Source: Paramacrobiotus metropolitanus (Eukaryota; Tardigrada; Eutardigrada; Parachela; Macrobiotidae). Taken from it: a DNA stretch of 64,000 nucleotides. The translations under genes and the position numbers were made by a program. Location of the stretch: contig NW_026570224.1 in the NCBI RefSeq assembly GCF_019649055.1, positions 2,914,001 through 2,978,000 of the forward strand, written 5' to 3'. The stretch's first letter is position 1; every line of letters begins with the position of its first letter. Below the pieces are notes generated by a model. That model did not search any database, was not told the origin of the DNA, and saw only the letters and a program-made list of their open reading frames with translations. This document shows positions 22,841 to 36,639 of the stretch, piece by piece.

Positions 22841-25437
22841 ATGGAGAATGCTATTGTTCAGTCCAGTTTTGATCGGACGGACAGTTCAGCGCAGATCTTT
22901 GATCCCCATGGTCGACAATTATGGGCGCGCGGCAACGGTATATTTCACCATATGCCGTTTATTGTACGTCAGAATATTTTGCGCATCAAGCACGAACCAA
23001 ATGTGGATGTGACCGATCAGTTTCCGGCCCGCCTAGCCGAACGGATCCGTCTCAACGTGGCCGGGAAGAAGTACGACATTCCGTACGATATCTTCCAAAA
23101 GCATCCTAGCACATTATTAGGCGATCCGGTCAAACTTTCCAAATTTTTCGATCTATCAACACAAGAATTCTACTTTGATCGGGATCGGAGCTCTTTTGAA
23201 TCCATCATCCAGTATTATCAAACCGGTACACTGTACCGGCCGCTGCAAATTCCCTTGCGAGTTTTCGTGGCAGAATGTCGGTTTTTTGAGTTGGACGAAC
23301 CGGCACTATTGCAGATTTGTGAACATGAAGGTTTTAGACCGTATAAAAAACTGAAACTGCCGAAAAACCGATTTTTACGCGAACTGTGGCTGTTCGTGGA
23401 TGATCCGCACAGTTCTCTGGCTGCGAAAGTTTTTTCATTATTCAGCATGTTGATGATTATTCTATCTGTGGTAGTTTTGTGTACACAATCTATGCCGCAG
23501 TTTCGGGGTATTACGAATGCGACCAGAGAACTGGAAGTTATTGTTAACGGCAGCTTTAATGATACAGATGGCGATGGAATTGACGATGCGGCGGAGCTAG
23601 CGGTCATCTACGATTATGCCCAGTTTTCCGATCCATTTTTCATTATTGCCACTGTCTGTATTGCCTGGTTCACCATCGAATTCATATTACGTGTTATATC
23701 GTGTCCGTCTAAGAAAAACTTTTTAAAATCTCCTATTAACATCATCGATTTGATTGCCATTGTGCCATACTACATCGACATTACGGTCACGGTAGTGTGC
23801 TTATCGCGAGGCATCTCCAGCCACAGTAAAGCCAGTATCATGGGTATTCTCCGGGTGCTGAGGGTCATCAGGATTTTTCGCATTGTCAGGTTGTCAAGAT
23901 ACTCCAACGGACTGAGAATTCTGGGAGAGACGTTCATTGTTTCGCTACGGGAGCTTGGGCTTCTGATGTTATTTTTGGGTATTGGCGTGGTTTTGTTCAG
24001 TAGCTCCATGTTTTATGCTGAAATCGGGATGAAAGACACGCAGTTCAACAGTATACCCGAATCGTTCTGGTGGGCCATTGTAACAAGTGAGTCAACTTAA
24101 ATAATTCTGCGCCTTTTAGAAAGCAACCGGTGTAAATTTTTTAATATTCGTTCGTTATCGGAGTTCAGCCACGAAGCTGATCGTCCTGTCCTCTGTCCTC
24201 TCACGCGCGTCAGAAACGGATAACCGCCTATTAACGCATAGGATCGTAGAAGACAGGAAAACAGCTAAACAGCCGCGGGTTTGGCCGCTTAAACGCGCAT
24301 TTTAAGCAGATTATTTACCATAGGGTTACTAGTAATTAAAAGCGATCTGCGTGGGTTATCTTTAATTTTCACGTAAAAATACAAACTGTCTGTGAAATCT
24401 GCTTTCTTCCAGGCAGAGCTGTCGTAAATTGTTCAGCTGTTTATCAAGCAGGGTTATAGCTTTTAAAGGTACATAAAGGTATGTCATATTAGTTTAATTA
24501 AAAGACATAACTGGGTGTCTCTGTTATAAATAATTATTACCTGTTCACAAAGCGCTCTCGTTTTTATATGAAATTTACCTTTTACGCTTTTATTTTAGCA
24601 GCGCGCTTTTATTTTAGTGCGCTCACGTTTTTGTTTTGTTCTTTTCTGAATGTTCGAAACACTTCTGTTAACAGTGACTACGGTTGGCTACGGAGACGTG
24701 ACACCAAAAGGACTATTTGGAAAAATCGTCGGCGCTTGCTGTGCAATATCTGGATTAATGGCCATAGCATTGCCTATCCCTGTGATCGTTGCTAACTTTA
24801 ATGCAATTTACATTCGTAAGTAGCATCTTCTGCACAAAACCATTCATATTATTATAGGATAGTATATCACTGGCATTAGGTAACTGGCCAATGGTCAGTG
24901 ATCGGTGGAACTTATTAATTTTTGTAAAGTTACGACTATGTACAACCGTGGCTCTGGTAGTTTTATGGATGTATATCGTCAAAAAATTCACCCTCTCACC
25001 CGAAATACTGGCACAACGATAACATTGCTGCGCTTTAAAATTAGAACTAAATGTTTAAACTAGAGAATCTGATTTAAACATTTGCAAAAAAAGATGTCTG
25101 CATATATGGGTTTTTATATTGCTGTTAAAAAATCGGACTATGGAAGAAGTGTTTGCTTAAAAAGTGTTTCTTATCTTTAATAGGTGAAAAGCTAAGACCA
25201 GAAATAGAAGATTTATTGGGAGATGTACTAAATGTCCACCGGGTACAGTCATCGGTTCATGTCCACGTTCCCCATATGCACATTCACAGGAACAGATCAA
25301 AAATATCAAAGTCTCCGACAGAAGACCTTGTTCCACCGGTTGACCGCAATGGAGTTAATTTCCATTTGTCTGAAAATGCAGCCCAGGATAGCGCTATGAA
25401 TGGTAGCTATACCAATTATGCGATCACAGTTGAATAA
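22841..25437 (+). CDS. Voltage-gated K+ channel, Kv1/Shaker type
   Basis: Tetrameric plasma-membrane channel for delayed or A-type K+ current. Exons 22841-24086, 24675-24815 and 25184-25437 give 546 residues. The T1 tetramerisation domain starts near [13 protein letters not shown] and includes [20 protein letters not shown]1 is followed by a long, glycosylatable S1-S2 loop. The S4 sensor reads [20 protein letters not shown] with regular arginines. The S5 stretch [20 protein letters not shown] is Shaker-like. The pore filter TVGYGD is split by intron 1 just before MTT. The S6 gate motif is PIPVIV rather than the usual PVPVIV. The tail ends ITVE, not a classical PDZ ligand. The stop codon lies inside aataaa at 25434-25439, a possible very short 3' end signal. 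An alternative first exon at 22501-22639 ends in a perfect GTAAGT and joins in phase to an acceptor at 22788, which would add about 64 residues. Confidence 0.95.
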
Positions 25438-26849
25438 AATTAAAAGGCTAATTTAATGGCTTCAAGTGGTGCTGCATTTACCTGCACATATCGCTTGCAC
25501 TACTTATTTTCGTTGTGGCTTTCGCGTAAGCGGTTTACAGACCGCATTGCTGTGATAAAGTTGTTGATTTAATATACTTTGTGCATGTTGTACCAGATTA
25601 GCGCTGCCTATTGTAAAACATATTGTAACATAATAAATTTTATATATTATATCGGTGCGGTGCGGTCTTTGCCAGAAATTTGATTCAGGAGTAAATAAGT
25701 ACAAAGAATAAGGCAGTTTCAGTTCTCGATAGAATTTGGTTCAAAGAGACCATTCATGGTATGCAGTCATCATGTTTTTCTGTATTTCTAGTTTGTAAAA
25801 TATAATTTACGATTTACATCATTTTAAAATTTTAGTAGCTGTTCTTTTAACGGTATTTCATGCTTTTCTCTTGTATACAGTATAGATGCGTTTTGAAAAC
25901 ACTGAAAAAGTACTTGAACGTTTTTGTTGTCTATGTATAGGCGAAGAAATCGCATTAAAATACCGAAAACTGGCAGTTTGCGCTAAAATATACATAGGTA
26001 ACTATTAGAAGGCAGTTTAAATACTTACAATTTTGCTCATGAGTTAAATATTGTGTGCCTTTACATCAGTAATTGTTTTAGAAGGTTTCAGTTATACTGT
26101 CTACTCTATACATGTTGTACTAGAATCACATATTTTGTAAACAAGTGAACTGTACAGGCAGGTCTCTTCGATTGATTTAGACAAATTTTATTGCTTTCTA
26201 TAGTTTATGTCGACATTCATTGTCCGAATCCGAGATCATCAGTCAATCCTTTAGTACTTTGGCAAGAAAATTTACAAACAAATTGTACACATCAATCAAC
26301 TAAGGAGTTAAACCGAAAGAAAAGTATCTGAATCACTGACGCGATAATGAGAATATGATACGCGGACGAAAGACCTGCAAAAAGAAACCTGTTAGCATTC
26401 TTTTAGTCTCGTAACTAATATCACAAACCAGTAGCAAATTAAGTACCATAAGAAGAGTGTAGAGACTGTACACTCTACAAATTAATGCCCATGCCAGTGA
26501 AATATTAATCGTTAGATAACAGTGCAGAAAAGGGCATCTAAGTATTTCCTGTGCTTTGCGGGCACACCGATGTACATCGTCGACTAACTTGTTGAGCGAC
26601 TGACTGTCCCTTCCCCCATAAGGTAGGCCATGTCTTCTTCAGGAATATCTTGATCCGGAATAAAAGTGCCCCCTTGCACGGGGACAGTATGGCCTCCCGT
26701 TACGGAAGGTCCTAACAGAGGCTTTTTGGTCTAGGACAAAGGGGAGTAATCTAATGCACTTTTCAACAAATGATAACCGAATGCGGAATGACAACAAACA
26801 CAGACACATACACAAACAGGCACACAGAAGTGATTGGTGTATATACATT
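25438..26849. other. Intergenic region, AT-rich
   Basis: No supported gene between the channel stop and the 3' end of the next minus-strand gene. The open frame at 26639-26884 (minus) overlaps that gene's tail out of frame and looks accidental. Confidence 0.5.
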
Positions 26850-29081
26850 TTAAGAAACGCGCGAACTGATCGATGTAAGAGCAAGTGTTAGCATCAATAA
26901 TTGCCATTGCTGAAGGCGGATGCGAATTGTGGATCGGCTCTCGCCAGTACCAGTACTGACATCACCGGCAGCTTTGTTAGCCATACTAACCGAATGTTGC
27001 TTCTCTCCCGTTGTTTCTGGGCATTGATAAAACGTCCGAGCAAAACTGTTGAGGAATTCAATATAAACAGCTGTACAGGGATGCTGATCCACCGGCACAC
27101 ACCCACTCACAACTGGGCTTAAGTAGAGCCTGAAGAAATTACAAGTCAAACGAGAAAAAAGGCGGCTTATTAAGTACACGAGTACGGATGTTATCATTGT
27201 TATGCTAGATATTAGCTATTAAATGTAAACATCCAAGAGTCTTCTTTAATGCATCCCTATATATAAGCCTGTGTGGTTTGGAGTGTCGTAGAAATGGAGA
27301 AACTTTCAATAATTGTGATCTGATAAGCCCCATTTGGCCAGTAACAAAATATCAAATAATACACAGTATAGTCATCAGTGGTACAAAGTTTTTACTTCTT
27401 CACTTTGTAGTTGGTAATTCTTTCATTGTATCAAAAGCATTCTATCCATTAAAATCTTATTGCAGTGGTTATTTATATTATGTAATTGCAGCACTTTACG
27501 TGTTAGTGATTTTATTACGCACATCATGTTTTTTATCGTAACGGCGCATTTTTGTTAAGCTGTTTACAAAAGACCCGCAAATGTCGTTTAGAAAGGTCGA
27601 TTAGAGGTGTTACATGTGAACACCTGGTTCTAGCAGCGATAGGGTTACCACCGAGAATATAGGTGGATGTTGCGGAGATCTCTTTTATCCAAATGTCAAT
27701 ATTATCCGGTTATTATTGCCGCTAGCAATCCATTTGCTTGTTTACATAACAAAACAACGTCAAATACTCTTTGTGGAAAATATTAATTGTTCAAATCGTC
27801 GATGGTTTATCCCGTTGTGGGACTTTACGCACATGCGTAACAGTATTTACCGGCCAACACATTACGATTGTACCCATTGTACTTTATTGGATAGACAAAC
27901 GAAATCATATATCGGTAATTTACTGGGCAACATACCGGCAGAGTTCCTCATTCCCGAAAATCGATTTATGTACGCTGAGCTTGAGAACCTGATCAGAGCC
28001 AAATGAAAAGTCCAAACATGGAAGCAGCTCTAATGGAAACGGTTGGTCCTCTTTACCGAGGCAGGCCTTGGCCGCTTTGACAAGTGCTACGGGTTATGCA
28101 GCCAGGATAAAATTGTGAATAGGCGGAAAGCATGTGTAATAAATAAAGCATAAAATGGCACGATAGCACATTAACTTAATAGGACTTTTGATTTTCGTGC
28201 CGGTGTACAAAGCCGGGAATAACATATGTAGAGCGATGTCACCGGGCATGTTAAGTGATTAAAGAATAAAGGCCGCACACCGTGCCTGTATACGTACCAA
28301 ATAGACGTTCTGTCGTTGTGCTTTTGTCGGAGTAGAGCTTGAGCAGATTATTGACTGAGTGATAAAGTGGGTCGTCCGTTTTTTTGAAATTGCATCTTCC
28401 CAGATCGGTTCCGGGTGGAATATCAAACACATCACCGCTAGGATCCATTTTTTGGTAGCTGTCCAGGGTTAAATGCAGCAGCTCGAACACATATCTAAAA
28501 GCAAGAAAATATAGCAAATTGTTGATCGACATTCAATTACAGTTTGTATGAGCAACATACACACGCATAGGTATATCTATGTCTAGAGTAGGTCGACTAA
28601 TAAACATAAGGCGAGACGGGATACGAAATTAGCAGTGTTTTGAAGAAAGAGAACTTTCAACCATTACTCTTAATTTTTTCTTATTTTTTCAAATACATAA
28701 TAGTTTTAGATCTGGATAATACTGATAGAAATAATTTACAGAAGCGCCTTGCTAGCATGCCAGTTACCCTGTAAAAAGTGCCAGCAAAGTTGTCGGAAAC
28801 GAATGCGACATCCCTTGTAATTACACGCAGTAACCCGATTTAGGACCCTAGAGTTGGGATTTTTATGTAAGCACTTCACTCTGCTTGTGTAACGAAGTTC
28901 ACAACAGTTCCCCAACATTTTGGTGTTATTTGCTCGGACTTTAAAGAGTCTGACGATTACGGTTTGAACAGCGCCTAAACCGTTCTCCATCTGCATTTCA
29001 CCCGGCAATTTGTAAGTGATAAGTACATTTTCAATGGCCAAGTCATTTCCGGAAGATTTTCAGTACAGGATACAATCACAC
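26850..29081 (-). CDS. Cys-rich, probably GPI-anchored orphan protein (5' end not found)
   Basis: I do not recognise the family. Four exons join in phase: 28740-29081, 28298-28494, 27936-28029 and 26850-27129, giving 303 residues after an unplaced first exon. Splice sites are good (tttttacag, ctttttag-like acceptors; GTAAAT, GTACGT, GTATGT donors). The body has about 13 cysteines, including GNCCEL, TACNYKGC and CVPVDQHPC. The last 20 residues form a hydrophobic tail (WQLLMLTLALTSISSRVS) after a Ser/Gly/Thr-rich linker, which is the layout of a GPI-attachment signal. A possible signal-peptide exon starts near 29543 (MGRTETVLFLTGTILSCC), but no donor in the needed phase was clear. It is the first of a run of minus-strand secreted or surface genes. 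It could also be a secreted protein with a hydrophobic C-terminus. Confidence 0.68.
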
Positions 29082-30369
29082 TGTAAAAAATGTGTTTTGA
29101 TTAGCAACACACCGAAGTGTGGGCTGGAACGTTGCTATCAGCGATAAACAAGTTGACACCCTGTCTTATAGTGTATCATTACATCATGGGGCGGAAATCA
29201 TTACGCCGGCGTCGTAATACGGTTCGAGGCGGCTGCCGCTGCCAGCGCCTTCCAGACTTTATTGCCCATCAAAAAGGAACGCGCATCGGGATGAGGCAGT
29301 GCACAGTGTGCGCGTTGGGTGCTCTAAGCAGCGCCCAAAATCAATGCCCAGTGCAATTGCTTCCTCCGGATTGTAGATTAGGTCAAATATACAAATTTAG
29401 TGTCATTCCGTTAAGAGCTTTCCCAAAGCGCGACGACCCTTGTTGACTGACGGAGTGATAATGGGAAAAGATTATTGCCAAATCACAGCATGACAATATC
29501 GTGCCCGTTAAAAACAGCACTGTTTCCGTCCGCCCCATACCCGACAACTCTTCAACAATTGGGCCATTATGCTGTATCCACACTTGAAATCACTGTTTCA
29601 GGCGGAACGCGTCCCTTTTCGCCGGCTGACAACATGCAGCCTTTAATCGCAGTCCAGTTTAAATAGCCTAATTGTTTCAGTTTTTAATTGTTTTGCATTA
29701 CGCCTGACCGGCATGTGGGACAGGGCATTGAAAACCGTGGCTTTACAAAACGATGACGAACGTGATGTACTGTACATACTGCACAAGTGAAATGGTTGTT
29801 AACGAGTTAATAACGACTGTACTCGCACTCGTGTCTAACAATCCGCCAATTAGCACATCAAGTTTAATTCGCCTTTTCTGTTTGGCTTGTGACGTTTTCC
29901 CCAAATTTTCAAAAATATAGTGACTGGGTTAGAAACCAAATAAAACAATTCTAGCAAATTTTAAGTATTTTTATTGAACTGTTCAAATAAAAGTATGGTA
30001 ATTCCGTAAACCGACCTTTCGGCAGTTTCCCCGGTTGCGAGCATTTTTGTAATATCCTATTCTGCTTTAAGCCTTTATGGTAATCCCCAAATTTCCGTTG
30101 GCAGTGCGACGCTTGTCGTCAGTATGTTCTCATTTTATGGCCGTGCCCGCTCTCAATGTCTATGGTTCTTAAATTTAATCTAATTAAGTAGTATTTCGAG
30201 CTCGTATTCCCATCGGTTTTCTTAGAGAAACCTTTGGAGATAAATCAATTAAAGCGCATATCCGTTTTCGGTGTGTGGGAATGTTGGATAACATCGTGGT
30301 AAGCGTGTTATTGATGAAGCAATTTACCGGTAAAACAAGCAAGCGCTTTCATACCGGAAACAGTGATTA
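29082..30369. other. Region upstream of the Cys-rich gene; first exon probably hidden here
   Basis: It should contain the missing signal-peptide exon and promoter of the preceding minus-strand gene. The plus-strand open frame 29117-29446 looks spurious. Nothing else is supported. Confidence 0.4.
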
Positions 30370-32843
30370 TTACCTCGACTTAGCGGCAGTCGTTTCCCCT
30401 GAGATCATATCGGATGCCAGCAGCTTGGCCAGCATATTCGGCAGCTCGGAGAACGGCAGCTCGAAATTCCACCGCGACAGCACACAGGGATCCACCGTCC
30501 TAATGATGGCTACCGTCGGGTCTTCCCCCTGGAGCTTTGTGGCCGGCAGATAGGAACTGGAGTATTTGTAGCGATAGCGGAAGGGCACATGGGAATTGGC
30601 ATACCACGGATAGCCCATGGGCAGCAGTTCATCGGCCAGTCCGCTGACCGGCGTCGGCTGCACCCGCGGATGGCGCTGCTTGGCCGGTCTCCTGGGCGGC
30701 TGCCGGCTAACGGCCCTTGTGGATGTGGATGCTGTTGTTGTTGTGCGATTGGTCTCAGATATGAGGCCCAAATGGACGTGGAGATCATGGAAGAAATTAA
30801 GGGAGAATAAGCGCTGCTGCTGCTGGCTACCGGACGGGAATTGCTGCCGTCGGCTGACAGTTATGACGGATCGGGTGCGGTTCCTCTGAGGATGCTGGCG
30901 TCGTTTGTGCGCAATTAGCTTTGATTTAACGGCATGGTCCCCAGCTGTGCTGTTCCATGGACGAGGATCCGCGAGGAGAGTGTCCGCTGCGGAATACGTA
31001 ATCACCGGGTTGCTGCTGTGCCAAGCTAGAGTATGAGCAGAAACAGCCAGTTAGTCAGAGCACAAGAAAGGAAATATGTCGGTTTCAAGTGTGCGCTTGA
31101 AAGCCGGACATTAGAAATTTTTTTTTAGTTTTAGAAGTAAACCTGATACCGTGACATTTGAACCATTTAGCACTGGATTCTGCAACGAGACTGTACTAAT
31201 GCAGCCATTATATTGTGTGTGATGGCTTTATAAATATTAACATATTCATAAAATTTGTATACATGTTTGAGTGCATGCAAGTTGATTAAACGCACGCCAC
31301 ACAAGCTCCTGGTCTATGCTTATACAGGTCATAAATTAATAATTCATTTTGCTGGTGTAACTACCGTTTGCTTTACTTGTTCTCTGCAGGTAAATTAAAA
31401 CGACAAAAAGCCATAACTGAAGAAAATTAAATCGCAGTGTCAGATTCTCTAGGCAAATTGCATAAAGGTTTTCCGTGTACGTATTCGTATGCGCACATTA
31501 GATAGTGCCTTAAATCTTTAGATTTTAATAACAAAAGCTGCAGCGGAAAATTAAAAAAGATCTGCATTAAGAATTACGGTGTTTTACAGATCCATGTATT
31601 ATTTTATGTTCACAGTACAATTTTAAGAACGTATCGGAATATCCACAATTATAGTACTGACGATGAGTAGATGTACAATACAACTACATGAAAGGCGGAA
31701 AGGGTAGTATAGTTCATTTACCGGTAATTTAGTACTCGTAGGTATAGTACTGCTCTTAACAATTTATCCAATAATTTAATTTACTCGTAGAACTCGTTTG
31801 CTCTACTCTGAAAGTTCTGTATAACGCGATTGTACAACTACTGCAGCTGTACATCTTCTATTCCGAATTAGCATATGAATCAACATAAATAACATTCGAT
31901 CTGATGGTGAGTAATAACTTTAAATTGCATTCAGAAGGTCCTCATCCCACATTCAGCCTACAGGATGACGTCGGCTCCAGCGATATCTGGCAGTGAGTAC
32001 CAAGGTTTAATTTACGATCTAATTGCATGTCACGCCAGATAATATCATGTTCCTAATGCGCCCGGAAGTGTTAATCCATGTGAGGTTGCTACAGGGTGCG
32101 AACGTTTAACAGTTACTCAATAAGCAACGAAACCATTAAGTAATTGTAACATGTGATAGAACGGCGTCTGCATAAGTAAACTGAGTGCATTAACCAGTTA
32201 ATGGCTGATGAGAGTAAACCGATTATTCTACACAACAGTACACTAACGGTATTATCTGTTTTAGAAAAGGACACACTAACTGGATCAGGAAGGCATACCA
32301 AGGCCACAATCATATTTAATCCGAAAACGTTGCAAATTACAGGGATATTTCAAATTTTCAGCGTCATTACTGCCTTTATATGAATATCACGTTCTTATTT
32401 TGGTAACACCTAAATAATAATTTACAGTTTATATAGTTAGCATTTTCATTACCTTAAAAGTTAAAACGAATAGGATAATATTGTACACATGGTGAAATAT
32501 TGTACCATTAAGAGAAAAGTTTCCCACTTGAAATAGCAGCCGTTACGTAAATGTCAACAGTGCCAAAGAGATAATACTCATTAAAATATTCCACCGGAAA
32601 TAATCACAAGTTCTGTGGAAAAACTTAAACTACGCTAGGAGACGCTTGGTTGCACTGTTTCTATTAGAAAAATCTTGGACGCAGTGTGTGCATAAAATGT
32701 CCATCAATCATCAGCGCCAGTGCAGTGGCCCGTAAGATTTGGTTATTCCGATGACAAAACCATCAAAGTGTATAACAATATTACCATGTCCGCTTACCTA
32801 ATAATACCACGGTCAGCAGCACAATCTGACCAATCTGTAGCAT
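30370..32843 (-). CDS. Secreted orphan protein, three exons
   Basis: Exons 32798-32843, 31962-31986 (25 nt) and 30370-31015 join in phase to 238 residues. Exon 1 encodes a signal peptide (MLQIGQIVLLTVVLL) with predicted cleavage after IAGA in the tiny second exon. The mature chain has an Arg/Gln-rich, NRT-glycosylatable first half, a Thr/Ser/Pro/Arg-rich middle and a better-ordered C-terminus with MGYPWY and RYRYKYSSSY. It has a single cysteine. The last exon is markedly GC-richer than its surroundings, as expected for coding DNA. No family was recognised. Dibasic sites exist (RR at several places) but no repeated peptide is seen, so a neuropeptide precursor is not favoured. The middle exon's donor (GTAGGC) is the weakest junction. 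Confidence 0.65.
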
Positions 32844-35569
32844 GGTTCTGCATCAAGTAATTTTTCTTGGAGGAGGCCACTAGCAGCCGCAGCGAACTGT
32901 CTTATCCCTCCAGCATGTGTATAACAGTATACAGCTACAGGAAATCATCCACCGCAGCCCATCGATTTCCGACACACAATCAGACAGAAGGACTAAAAGT
33001 GATTCCACAGACGTGTGCAGGATATACACACACACTATCAAGACAACAACACTAACATGATCAACAGCACGTAGTCGGCGATAATGCGCGCCGTGGCCGA
33101 GAAATGCTGCTCTGTGCCTGTACCGGTGCTCAGAATTTTTGTCCCGAATTTTCCCCAACAGCAATCAATGTCAGCATGAGTTAGCCGGGATAAAGACCCG
33201 CTTGTGCAGGTCAATCAGTAAATTAAATCTACAAATCCCAGTGCGAACCGTCGACATCCTTATTAATTCCACTGGCGTGAATAATTGCATCATCCTTTCC
33301 GTATATATATCTCTTCAGCTGTAGACGGTGCATGCGCGCCACTATTTTACCGGCTCCAGCTTCCAACAGATCAAACTGAGCAGCATGAAGGGTGGGATAC
33401 ACACGGGATGCAGCCAGTGCGCGTGACGTTTTTTAACCACACGGTACGCTCATCAATTTTCAGCCTCACTTAACAACAGCAATCAATTCTTTGGGATATA
33501 ATTATTAGAGCAAAAACAATATAGTGCACGGTATTCGGTGTTGCGTACATACAATTATGGCTGCAGCTTGTCGCATTAAGTCAATTTGATGCCGAATTGG
33601 ACGGGGTGTTGATTTAAAGGGCACTTGGATTGTGTTGGGCAAAGTAAATGCCAATGCGTAAGCAGACAATTGAATTCCGAAAGAGTTGCGTATATCACCG
33701 CTCGATATATGCTGTATTATTCGTGTGTAAACTTTCAACCGGCTATCAACAATCAACGCCCGACCACTCTTTGTCAAATAAATCTCCAGTAGATTATATT
33801 ATGATACAACACGGTTGCCAGCTTATAGTTTCTCCCGGGAAGTGGAAAGTGACAAGCGGTGAATTATAATACGGCTTTTTTCCCCGGAAAAAAACCTTGC
33901 CTGTTTGCACACTCAAAAACCACTACAATAGCCACGATAAAATGGCCTTACTTGACTGGGGCGAATAAAGCCGCTAAAAATGAAGATGCTTAAAGTCTGT
34001 TACTCTCTCTTTTTCGCCGGGATGCATATTTACTTAGATCTGTTTGGTCCTTCATCTTTTACACACATTGGCCAGTAAAAAAGAGAATAAATCGATTACG
34101 TGCAGCATCACTTTGGCTACATAGATATGCGCCTCTTTATACACACACAAGTGCCAGTGAGCCCATCACCGATTGGCTACATTACAACCGTCAGCTGTTG
34201 TTCTCCACTGGGAGCTCCATGACCTTTGTACAAATAGTACAGTAGTGCCGGCGAATGGATCTCCTCTATAACGGGATGATGCCCACATTGATGCTGTTCG
34301 GTTAATTCTGTTTGCCCAATAAAACTGGATCAACTGACTGTCGCATCCCGTAATAAAAGCCAATATACATTTATGCAATATCATTGTCCGCAAGAGTGCT
34401 GTACGGTTTACTGTGTGCTACGCATATAAGGCACACGGTGTGTTGGCATATGGAGCAGATTATTACCGATTCAGGGAATCGAAAACACCATTATCGATAT
34501 TCATCACGCACCCGTGTACAGTCGATTACGGCAACGTTGGTGGTTATCCGAGTAAAAAGGTAAATATGGTGGCGGTCGGAATATTTCCAATAAAATGTTT
34601 TTAATTTTTATTGAATTGGGCTCGAATAACGGCCAAACAGTGCTGCAGAGCGGTCACTAACTTGATCGAACGTATACGGGTAATTGATCCATATACTGCG
34701 CAATCTCATTACAACAAAAATCTATTTTTCCCATGGAGTAATGGGAATAAAGCACTCATGCAGAGACCTATTTTCAGGGTGTAAAAGATCAAGGAGTGTG
34801 CAAAGCATTTACGTGGTCGCTCTGACTCCTTTGATCAGTGTTAAACTACAGTCAAAACGATGTCAAATTGTGCAATATTTATATACATGTACATTATGCT
34901 AGGGCTCATTCTTTACAAATGCTCTTTACATGCAGTATTTAAGTAAGCATCCACAAATTCATGGCAACCTAACATTGTGTCCTAAACATGAAAACCATTT
35001 CGACAAGTACTGCATTTAATCATGAGGCAATGTTTTGGGTAAAGCAAGACAATTACCAATAAAGATATTCTAGCGTTTTCCAAGCAGAGATGGAAAACGG
35101 CGTTTTTCAAACTGCGGATTCGAACAAAATTAATCACTCATTCACTTACTGGATTTCCTCTCTTACAAAATTTATTAAAACTGCATACCGGAAGCACATT
35201 AAGTTACTTTTGCTGCACGCGCGCTTCCGCAACTGATAGTGCATGATGTTTGAGACGTCACATCTATTGTGATTTGTTTAAGGTGTATATTGTACGGTGC
35301 GACTTTTTTGCATTGCTGATGCTTACATACAGATCTGACTTATCGGAATTATTACGATGAGCGCAATCAGTTATGTTTGTTGACGCATTAGATATTATCA
35401 ACTAAAATTCTGCATTTATCTGCTTTAAAGTGGTCTATGTGTATTATTTGTAACTTGTCGGAACTGGTACACTCGAATACATTAAATTAAACAAATTATC
35501 ACTATACATATTTGGTCTGTCTAATTAACTTTTGTTGTCCATTTTAACATGAGCAATCCATTTCAGTCT
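32844..35569. other. Intergenic region, no supported gene
   Basis: About 2.7 kb without convincing coding sequence. Open frames at 32880-33164 (minus), 33505-33777 (minus) and 34166-34393 (minus) lack motifs, start context and splice partners. Confidence 0.5.
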
Positions 35570-36220
35570 TCATAACCAGACTTGTAAGAAGTGCAATGGA
35601 AAAGTTTTTTTACTTCGAGCAATTAGATTGATTATCGCTTTATCATGTGCGTAAAATGTCAAACGGTTAAACTGCCCGAACGGAATCTGACTCTTGATAC
35701 AATCACCATCTGAACCCACATTGCACTGAGCAGCTTCCTCCATCGTAAACGCTCGATTAAATTTCAAGTAGCGCAAAAAGGCGCAAGTTATTAACTATTT
35801 ATACCGGTAAACGCATTCGGGAGCAACATCTAGCATATCGATTAATCAAACTGCAAATAATTTACTAATCCTTTTACAATTTCCGCAGCACCAGTTAGTC
35901 TTGATAGCTTGCACTGGTGAGTAACAAATAAGTCGCAAATTCCTGTTGCATCGCAGATTTTAAAATTAATGCCAGCAAATGTGTTAGTTAATGCTATAAG
36001 ATATTTCTTCGTGCATCGTTGAGTAACGATACAAATATATTGTCTGTAAATATAGGTTACTGCATTTTCGGCGTGATTTAATTCAAATTTATGGAAATTA
36101 ATTTGCAGAAACAATCTGAAGTACGATCGTGTACTATTATACTTACGCGAACGATATTTTAAGTTTAAGGTGCGTTGCGCAAAGCGCAGAATAATATGCG
36201 GAACGTAAAGTGTTAAATAT
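35570..36220 (-). CDS. Cys-rich orphan, 3' three exons (5' end not found)
   Basis: Three minus-strand exons, 36147-36220, 35866-36043 and 35570-35794, join in phase into 158 residues with nine cysteines spaced through a helix-like chain (for example RCTKKYL, ICDATGICDL, QCKLSRL, LITCAFL). Borders are GTAAGT/tttacag and GTAAAT/aaatag. Cysteine content suggests an extracellular protein, but no signal peptide exon was identified upstream. The general look (Cys pairs between amphipathic helices) recalls nematode-type secreted helical families, but I cannot assign one. Each open frame alone could be chance; the two matching phases make coding more likely. Confidence 0.45.
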
Positions 36221-36639
36221 CTACGACTACCAGTTTTAATATTGCAAATGCATTAATGAATAATGAATTTATTCAGTTTAATCATGGCAAACGCTGCAGT
36301 AATCCGCTCTACCCCTTTTAGGATACAACATAAAATAGATTAGCGTATTTTCCGAAAAACCGTTTCCGAATTTCAGCAAATAATTTTTTTTGCTTTTACG
36401 AAAATTTAAGGATTGTGACAGAAAACTGGCATGAACGTCTGAACTGCTAAAAACACACCCTAATTTGGCTATTTAATATGGATGCAGAATGTTGCAACAC
36501 TACAAAATTAATGATAGTACGAAATAAAACCGTCTGAACGTTACTGTTGGAATAGCAGCACAAATATTAATTCCGGCATGACTACATAGGCGCAACATGA
36601 AGGGATCGAGCAATAATTATACAGTATTACAAAAGCGAT

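Noticed and set aside
23218-23607. Minus-strand frame of 129 codons
   Set aside because: Antisense shadow of the Kv channel coding exon.
27716-28006. Plus-strand 96-codon frame ending in a plausible helix
   Set aside because: It overlaps, on the other strand, the minus-strand exon 27936-28029 of the Cys-rich gene, which has matching splice phases on both sides.
29117-29446. Plus-strand 109-codon Arg/Cys-rich frame
   Set aside because: No start or splice context and no family; it lies where the first exon of the minus-strand gene is expected.
30589-30889. Plus-strand Gly/Cys/Val-rich frames
   Set aside because: Antisense shadows of the GC-rich last exon of the secreted protein at 30370-31015.
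33505-33777. 90-codon minus-strand frame that reads somewhat protein-like
   Set aside because: No domain, no neighbouring exon in phase, and other frames nearby are equally open.
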